From contig NC_087064.1 of NCBI RefSeq assembly GCF_963678635.1, positions 76,975,718-77,039,717 of the forward strand: a stretch of DNA of 64,000 nt. The letters run 5' to 3'. The stretch is from Symsagittifera roscoffensis. Lineage: Eukaryota > Xenacoelomorpha > Acoela > Convolutidae. This document shows, one piece after another, positions 56,981 through 64,000 of this stretch (positions within the stretch are counted from its first letter, which is position 1; the number at the start of each line of letters is the position of its first letter). Made by a program: the position numbers and the translations under genes. A model generated the notes under the pieces. The model made no database searches. It saw nothing but the letters and a program-made list of their open reading frames with translations, and was not told the DNA's origin.

Positions 56981-58099
56981 CTAGCGTTTAACGCACCTTC
57001 GGTGCTTCGAAATTTTTCAAGAACTCATGAAAAACCCCAATATTGGAAACAACATCTGCAAACTTCAAGTGCACTCTGACTGCACCCAATTACAGGGTTG
57101 GTAATTTCGAACTTTTAATTTTTTTAATTCCCATTTTAAAAGCGTCATCTCGAAAACTTAGTGGGCCAGAGGCCCACTAAGTGATTTTCAAAAAGTTTTT
57201 CTGAAAACTTTTCGAAAATCACAAAAATCATCATATCTCGAAAACTACAAGGATATGAGCAGTCATCTTTGGAGGCAAGATTCGCAATCTTTGAGAGTAC
57301 TCTGACAAGACCCAACTACAGGGTTGGGAATTTCAGATTTTGTGAAAAAAAAATTAATATAAGTTTCGCATCATATCTCGAAAACTACAAAGATTTGAAC
57401 AGTCATATTTGGAGGCAAGATTTTTAACTCCTTAGAGTACTCTGACAGCACCCAACTACAAGGCTGGGAATTTCAAATTTTGAGAAACAATTAATTAAAA
57501 TTTTCTGAACATTTTTGAAAAAATCTCAAAAACTACAAGGATTTGAGCAGTCATATTTGGAGGCAATATTCGCAGTCTTTGAGAGTACTCTGATAGGACC
57601 ACACTACAGGGTTGGGAATTTCAGATTTTGCGGGAAAAAAAACAAATATAAGTTTTCTGAAAACTTTTTGAAAAAATCACAAAAAACGTCATATCTCGAA
57701 AACTACAAGGATTTGAACAGTCATATTTGGAGGCAAGATTTGTAATCCTTGATAGTTTTCTGACAGTACCCAACTACAATTTTGGGAACTTGAAGTTTTG
57801 TAAATTATTTTTTTATTCAAAATTTCTGAAAATTTTTTAAAAAATCTCAAAAATCGTCTTATCTCTTTAACTAAAATGATTTGGGCATTCAAAATTGGAG
57901 GCCAAATTCGCAACTTCTAATTCGATTTTGGGCTGCTTAATTTAAACTTGGCAAAATAATCACTAAAATCAAATTGGAAAATCGGAAAAAAATTCTTAAC
58001 CATAGCAATATACGGTATAGCTTAAACATGCAAAAATAATACGTTGAAAAAGCTCAAACATGGTGAGATAAAGAAGACCACGTTTAAATATATAATAGA
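56981..58099 (-). mobile_element. Non-autonomous Helitron, complete (1119 bp)
   Basis: On the minus strand it starts TCTATTATATATTTAAA (from 58099) and ends with hairpin GCACCGAAGGTGC then GTTAAACG and CTAG (56981). Flanks are A (56980) and T (58100) on plus. Four to five internal units of about 140-170 bp repeat TCATATCTCGAAAACTACAA, GGAGGCAAGATT and CCAACTACAGGGTTGGGAAT. Same family as 7621-8842. Confidence 0.8.
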
Positions 58100-58124
58100 T
58101 GAACATGGATACCAAATACTGAAA

Positions 58125-58632
58125 TAAACACAGAGGCGAAGCTGCGCTTCGCAAACACTTGCGAGAACACGACCAAAAAGCAGCTCTATCAAGTTAAATA
58201 AGAAAAAATAGAAATAAGCCTCAAGTAGCAAAAACTTGGCTACGTGTAGTTTTGGAATCTGCGACCTACTGCAATCACGAGGATTTGGGTCTCACGCACT
58301 ATCCTCTCAGCCACTCAAGCTTAACAACCGACAAACACTAGTCACGAATATAGCAGCTACATATGCTAGCAAATTGCCAATGCGATTCAGCACCAAATAC
58401 AAATCGACTGTTTTGCAATTAATATTTGGAATATAACAAACTGAAGGCATACACACTAACTTTGCATCTAACAAATCGGAAAGCATAAAACCACATTATG
58501 TATAAATTATTCATTTCAAAAAATTGCGAGATATATTGAGTTAGAAAATTTCCGATCTCGAGTTTTTATTTTTGTGATGTTGTTTGAAACAAATAGCTTT
58601 TTTCGGTTGATTTGATGAATTAAAAATGCATC
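58125..58632 (-). repeat. Hairpin-plus-tRNA-like repeat unit, copy A
   Basis: On the plus strand, the left end AAACACAGAGGCGAAGCTGC with hairpin GCGAAGCTGCGCTTCGC is followed by a tRNA-like block (58250-58330) and about 300 bp ending GATTTGATGAATTAAAAA. Homologous throughout to 62940-63429. Not coding. Confidence 0.6.
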
Positions 58633-59531
58633 AACTGAGTTAATTTATTACCATTCGAATGTCAAAATACATGCTATCAAAAAGCTGTAGCGGTGCCCCA
58701 TCAATATTTGCGACTTAGGCTGGAAAAAGAAGGTTCGTACTAATATACTAGCTTCGCAAGTGTCATCATTTCGCCAAAATGAGCAGCAAAAATAGATCTA
58801 AAATGGCAAAAAGAGAGAACTCAAATTTAAAAAATAACAATTATTGGCACAAAAGCGAAACTGCAGTTCTCAAATGCAAAAACAAATACAAAAAAGGAGC
58901 TTTGAATGGCCAGAAATTGTAAAAAAATAAACTTCGAAAAAGAAAAATGATTTTCCGCCAACGTGGTTTGAGCCTACGACCAAAATGTTCAGTCTATTGT
59001 ATTTCAAGTTGAACCACATGCGTTTCTTACCTTTCTCACACCAGACAAAAAGCGGATTAAACACAAGCTGATGACACACATGCACAGTACATAGATACTC
59101 TTACCGAGCACCAATTTATACGAATTAGGTTGCATAAAGTGGACTGACCGTATGAACAATGCTTGCAAGCTCTAACAACTTCTATGCGGTATAAAAAACT
59201 TGTAACAAAAAATCAAAAGTTGGTGTAATTGGATTCAATATTTAAAATTTCCACCAAAAGTCAAATAACTTAAACAAATCTATTCCCAGGAGTAAATGTA
59301 AAAGTAGAAAAGTACCATATTCCCTCAGATCGAATTAGAATCTAAGTTTTAAAAAAACTGGTTATTTTGTATATCTTCTTTATCTAATGCTAAACGAAGC
59401 TACAGAAATGGCACACCAAAATCCATAGTTAAGTAATAAAAACTATTTTGCATTGAATTTACAAAGACAGTGATCGACTAGCGTAGTGGTCTATAGAATT
59501 TACAATACATTCATCATTTGATGATGACAAA
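58633..59531. other. Gap: 5' flank of the SLC35-like gene
   Basis: Contains another tRNA-like relic at about 58950-59035 (minus-strand TAGGCTCAAACCACG). Possible acceptors (AAAGACAG near 59470, GTCTATAG near 59497) precede the start codon at 59532. Confidence 0.4.
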
Positions 59532-60506
59532 ATGGACCTCGAGCTTCAAAACCGATCTAATGAACCGTCTGTCCTTAGACGTACGACTAAAAAACAAAAT
59601 CTACTCGGAATTCTTTTGAGCGCCTTTTCGGCCATCGCAGTTGCTGTTTGCAGCGGAGCAATCCAAAAATCTCAAATTGGAGGTGACATGTCAACAGTAA
59701 GCACTGGATTTGTTGGAATTCTATCCGGAGCTGCTGTATATTCAGCCTGCGGGAAAAACGACCGACCGAAAACAGTGGAGCTTATCAAGATACTAGCAAA
59801 CGGAATCATAAACGCCGGATTATATAACTATCTCTACTTGCTCTCACTTGATTACATAACTATGGGCGATTCTGCTGCTGTGAGCTATATTGTCATGTTT
59901 CTGACCAGTATCTTGCTCGAGGCTGTTATTTTGAAAATGGTACCACATTGGACAACATTGATCACCACGATTCTCGGAATTTCAGGTCTCGTATTTTTCT
60001 GTTTCAATGAAACATCATTCAAGCATGGTTTAGATGTTAATCACATCTTTGGTCTTTCTCTAACAGCGGTTTGTGGAATTTTTGGAGCTCTATTTTTCAT
60101 ACTTCTCCGAAATTGGCCCAAAATCGACAATTCATTAATTGTGTTATCTTTCTCTCTTGGATGTATAATTTGGCCGATTCCGACCATGGTTCATAAAGGA
60201 GTCAGCTTTAGTTGCATAACAACATCAATGAGACTTCTAGCTATTTTCGGGGGCTCCGTTTACGTCTTATACGCGTTCCTTATCATACCTGCTTCTAAAT
60301 TGACAACTCCCTCCTTATCTGTTTTGATTCAAATGTCAAGCATTGCTTTGTGTTATCTTGTACAGATAGTTTGGGTTGGCAAGATGCCTGAGTTGTTTTC
60401 AATTATCGGCTCTATTTTGGTCTGTACAAGTATACTTTTGCAATCTATGACTACTCTAAAGACAGCTACAGCAGAAGATCAGCCGAGTGCGCAACACAAG
60501 GAATAA
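59532..60506 (+). CDS. SLC35/EamA-type drug-metabolite-transporter family protein
   Basis: A single-exon 324-residue protein with about ten predicted membrane segments beginning near residue 24 (NLLGILLSAFSAIAVAVC). The two-fold EamA-like layout is visible: LYNYLYLLSLDYITMGDSAA (98-117) followed by helices near 119-137 and 142-157 in the first half, and YAFLIIPASKLTTPSLSVLI (247-266) with following helices in the second. These match the pattern of SLC35F/G-like members, in which a small-residue-rich helix 4 follows an aromatic helix 3. Substrate cannot be read from the sequence; nucleotide-sugar or other metabolite transport is only a family-level guess. AATAAA overlaps the stop codon. It is the only plus-strand gene identified in the window. 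Confidence 0.8.
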   Translation: MDLELQNRSNEPSVLRRTTKKQNLLGILLSAFSAIAVAVCSGAIQKSQIGGDMSTVSTGFVGILSGAAVYSACGKNDRPKTVELIKILANGIINAGLYNYLYLLSLDYITMGDSAAVSYIVMFLTSILLEAVILKMVPHWTTLITTILGISGLVFFCFNETSFKHGLDVNHIFGLSLTAVCGIFGALFFILLRNWPKIDNSLIVLSFSLGCIIWPIPTMVHKGVSFSCITTSMRLLAIFGGSVYVLYAFLIIPASKLTTPSLSVLIQMSSIALCYLVQIVWVGKMPELFSIIGSILVCTSILLQSMTTLKTATAEDQPSAQHKE

Positions 60507-61009
60507 AGAAGCAAGGCAGTTGTATTTTTTATACGCTGGTGAACAAAAAGACTGAATTTAGTTAAAGAGAAATTGGATTTTGTTTTGATACTGAGTTATA
60601 CGTGTTCAAGATACAAACAAACAATCAAAGACGTCTAATATAAAAATGAAGATCTTATAAAAACTTATTTTATAGCCAAGAAATTTCAAGAGCCGAATAT
60701 GAATGAATTGAAAGAACCTTAACTGCAGAAGGAACTGGAAGCTTTAAATTATAGCCATTTTTATCGTATTATATAAAAATGTTGATTATGAAAATTCAAA
60801 TATTGATTTTCGTATTCCTCTTCTACCCCAAAAAGCTTGTCAGCTTCTAAAAGAAGATACTCGTAGAGATAAAAACTGAATACATTAAAAAATATAAACA
60901 GAGAATAAACTTACTCCAACCAGTTTGAAAAAACTCAAACCTAAATTGGAAGGTTCTTCATAACTCTGAACAAAACTCAACTCAAACGACGAAAGGTTGG
61001 AAATTTCTT
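60507..61009. other. Gap: 3' flank of the SLC35-like gene
   Basis: AT-rich with several A/T motifs usable as poly(A) signals. No other feature. Confidence 0.4.
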
Positions 61010-62185
61010 TTCCCTAGATGAAAAAGACTTAAAATGGGCTTCACCCATAACCTTTGTTTCTCTGATAAAATTAGAGTGTTATTTTTCGAGAATTTGAAGT
61101 TTTTTCAAATACAAAATTTTTCCGCCAAATTTTACGGCGTATCCGCTAATCACGGTGGCCTTTTCCAACCTGTTGCCTCGACAAACCCCTTAATTTCAGA
61201 TTCGGCTATGTAGTTGCCAAAAAAAAAACAAAAAAATTCAAAAACAGACAAGAAATCAAAACATCGATTTTTAAGAGGGACGTAAACTCTTTGTATAATG
61301 ATTTCTACAAAACGGTTATACTTGGGAGCTTCTCTTAACTCTTTTTTTGATTGAATCCAAAATCTCATATTCAAGAGGGTAGTTTTCGAGACAACTCAAG
61401 TTTAAAAAAACACGGATAAAAAATAGAAAAGTTGGCTTTTCTGAGACCAATGAAAATTTTGTCTAGGAAACTTGGGCGTAGAGGCTCATGCAGGGGAACT
61501 TACCACAATCCTTTTCTCCCCTTTGAACCCAAAATCTCAGATTAAGTATGGTAGTTTGCGAGCAAAGTCAAGAAAGGCGAAAACCGAAATCTCAGAATTG
61601 GGAGGGTATGTTTCGAGAAAAGTCAAACAGTTTCAAAAACCAGTCAAACAATCATATTTCGAGACGACATCTTTCTGTGTAAAAAGTATTGGCTTAACCA
61701 CCAATTCAGGGGAGCTTCCCATAAGCTGTTCTCTCTAATAACTTTAAATCTCAGATTTTGGGGGACAATTTTTCAAGACAACTCGAAAAAAAAAGAAAAA
61801 AAACTGTCAAAAATCAGAACTTTGCTTTTTGAATTTTAAATTTGATAGAGCAATTTTTCAGAAAATGAAATAAATTTAAAAAAGATCAAAACTACTCACA
61901 CTTAAATTTTCGAAGTCCGTAGAAAAAGAACAGCGAAATGAGCACACACACAGTGGTTCGCTGGTATTTCTATTGGTACTTGTTTTTTTTAAATCAGTCC
62001 AGAAGTTTTCGAGAAAAACATATTTCTGCAAAAAAGCGACAATTTTCCAAAGCGTCTAAAAATTTTAAACCTACAATTTCATAAACACAAAATTATCATA
62101 TAGTAGTTTGCCACTAAATCAGCAAAATTAAAACAAGCTATTTCACAGAGAAGCAGCGCTTCGCACCACTTGCTATACATGACAT
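61010..62185. repeat. Tandem-unit repeat of the composite family, third copy
   Basis: Units with CCCAAAATCTCAGATT, GGTAGTTTTCGAG and CAAGTTTAAAAAA spaced irregularly resemble 38.1-38.6 and 48.8-49.5 kb. A hairpin motif relic (CACAGAGAAGCAGCGCTTCGC, about 62143-62163) lies on the right. The 88-codon plus frame inside is a by-product. Confidence 0.5.
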
Positions 62186-62939
62186 AGCATAACAAATTAG
62201 CTACGATAAAAAAATTTCTACAATGTCGAGAAAAACTAGACCTACCAAAATTTTCAAACATTTATCTCAATTTGTCTTAAATAAGAAAAATGAGAGATAA
62301 ATTTGCATCAAAACAAAAAAAGAAGCGGTAACAAAGCCAACAATTTTTGAGGGCACACCAAAAAACTTCACGCTCAACCAAAAATTTAAAAATACTTTCT
62401 CACTTTTTTTCCAAAAAAATACCCCCTCGAAAGAATCACACATAAAATAAATCTGTTTCTGTCAGCCAATGGCGCAATATGAGGCCACCAAGCCGATCAG
62501 GTATACGCGTAAAAACTTTTCAGCCCAGTCAACAATAAAGAAAAAAACAAAAAAAATGAAATTATTGCCACCCGGAAATTATTGCCAACCAGATTTGTTA
62601 AATTGAACCAAATTTTGTTTAAAAAATATAACGTACATTTGATACAAAGACCTGGTGAACTTAGTCTGCTGGTTGGTAGATTTGAGAAAATTCCGAATTG
62701 AAAACGCTTGCTAACCTAGAAGAAAGCTGAACGCTCAAAAAGAATCGGTCTACAAGAACTAAGCCAAAAAAATCAACAGACGGACAATAGTCAGAAAAAA
62801 AACAGAACATTTCCAGTTAGCAAAAAAACAGGTTCAGACTGGAATCGAAAACCCAGGCTTCGCCGCCTCAAGCAAGGGCGCTACAGCAAATGGAACGAAA
62901 ACTAAATCTTCAAAAAGAAACGGTCTACGGGAAAAATAA
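62186..62939. other. Gap: repeat fragments
   Basis: Includes GGCCACCAAGCCGATCAGG near 62480 and a tRNA-like stretch (62830-62890, minus-strand GTTTTCGATTCCAGTC). No gene. Confidence 0.4.
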
Positions 62940-63429
62940 AACAGACGCAAAGCTGCGCTTCGCAAACACCAGCGAGAATAAAGCAGCTTCATAAAAAAAT
63001 TTGATATAGAAAAATTAGAAATCAGCCACGATTTAGTAGAACTTTTCTACGTACCGGATTCGAACCTGCGACCTGGGGATTTGGATAACCACGCCCAGTT
63101 CTCTCGGCTACAAACGCTTAACGATCGAAACACTAGTCATAAATCAAACAGCTACAGGCGCTCATAAATGGTCAATGCGATGCAGCAAAAGTGGCACAAA
63201 ATACAATTGGGCACAATTTTGCATGTAAAAAATAGGACTATAACTTACTAAAGGCATTCACGCTAACTTTGCTTATAGTAAATTCGAAAGCATTAAGCCA
63301 TATTATGTATAAAATATGCATTTCCGAAACTTGCGAGATATATTGAATTAGAAAAATACTGAATTCGAGTTTTTATGATTATGTTGTTTTAAACAAATAG
63401 CTAATTTCGGTCATTTGATGAATTAAAAA
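62940..63429 (-). repeat. Hairpin-plus-tRNA-like repeat unit, copy B
   Basis: Homologous to 58125-58632: AAACAGACGCAAAGCTGC, GCTTCGCAAACACCAGCG, then a tRNA-like block with GGATTCGAACCTGCGACC (63057-63074; minus-strand B box GGTTCGAATCC), then GCTTAACGATCG. Its end, GATGAATTAAAAA, is abutted by the third Helitron. Confidence 0.6.
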
Positions 63430-64000
63430 CTAGCGTGTACCGCACCTCCGGTGCTTCGAATTTCCAACAACTCAAAAAAAACTATTCTTTGAGTGTACTC
63501 TGACAGCAGCCAGTTACTGGGTTCGCAATTTAAAAACTTTGAAAAATTTTTCATTCAAGTTTTTTATACAAATTTTGAAGAACCATAAAATTCTGTGAAG
63601 TTTTATAGAAGTTATTCGAAAAAATTAAGATGAACTAAGAAACGTCACATCTGGGAAAATGAAAGCAATTGAGCAGTCGCATTTGGACGCAAGATTTTCA
63701 ACTCCTGAGAGTAACTTCAAATTTTGTAAAGTTTGTCATTCGATTTTTTAATTCAAATTTTGAAAAAACATAAAAATTTGTGACACTTTTTATATCTAAG
63801 TATATAATGTATTAAAAAACATCACATCTGGGAGTGTGAAGTCAATTGAGCAGTTGCATTTGGACTCAAGATTTGCAACTCCTGAGAGTACTCTTAGAGT
63901 ACCCAACAACAACGTTGGGAAATTCAAATTTTGAGAAACTTCACCTTAAGTTTTGTAAAAAAGGTATTTTTTTTGAAAAACAGAAAAAATTAACATCTCG
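63430..64000 (-). mobile_element. Helitron, 3' part (runs off window)
   Basis: The plus strand begins CTAGCGTGTACCGCACCTCC, that is the minus-strand 3' end with hairpin GCACCGGAGGTGC and CTAG, preceded by A. Internal units (ACATCTGGGAAAATGAAAGC, GCATTTGGACGCAAGATT, ACCCAACAACAACGTTGGG) continue to the window edge. The 5' end is outside. Confidence 0.7.

Overview
The window is AT-rich nuclear DNA from a eukaryote, most likely a ciliated animal. It carries a dynein-arm assembly factor (DNAAF3), an SLC52-type riboflavin transporter, a receptor-transporting-protein (3CxxC) gene pair, GT-AG introns, LINE and tRNA-derived SINE remnants, Helitrons and several families of inverted-repeat DNA transposons. 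I cannot name the species. Genes are sparse and most of the sequence is decayed repeats.

Layout. 1-2626 (minus): DNAAF3 (runs off the left edge) directly downstream of a two-exon SUI1/YciH-like gene. 4.3-4.9 kb: LINE reverse-transcriptase remnant. 7.6-8.8 kb: complete non-autonomous Helitron. 10.6-12.2 kb (minus): intron-less SLC52 riboflavin transporter. 12-24 kb: mostly unrecognised AT-rich DNA with SINEs and two unidentified coding-like islands. 24.0-25.4 kb (minus): broken LINE. 25.8-26.5 kb (minus): intact RTP-like 3CxxC zinc-finger gene, with a 471-bp transposon in its upstream flank. 27.2-33 kb: nested palindromes, minisatellite and a MITE. 33.7-34.3 kb (minus): unidentified small membrane-anchored protein. 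34.7-50 kb: MITEs, a long hairpin-bounded repeat family including a 309-bp tandem array, and a decayed second RTP-like copy (42.8-43.8 kb). 50.4-54.0 kb (minus): FCF1 (two exons) directly downstream of the last exon of TRMU/MTU1. 54.3-55.7 kb: two palindromic Tc1-type elements side by side. 57.0-58.1 kb: second Helitron. 59.5-60.5 kb (plus): intron-less SLC35/EamA-type transporter. 60.6-64 kb: repeats and the start of a third Helitron.

Gene organisation is the most interesting host signal. In five of the genes a 3' splice acceptor (AG, in three of them after a clear T-rich tract) lies only 7-12 nt before the start codon. Two pairs of same-strand genes (SUI1-like then DNAAF3; TRMU then FCF1) are separated by only about 310-350 bp, with an AATAAA between them. 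This resembles operons resolved by spliced-leader trans-splicing, but it needs RNA evidence.

The mobile fraction is well resolved in places: two Helitrons with matching ends inserted at A^T, two hAT-like MITEs with perfect 8-bp target duplications, one element with a 9-bp duplication, a 306-bp insertion with a perfect 13-bp duplication, and Tc1-like palindromes flanked by TA.
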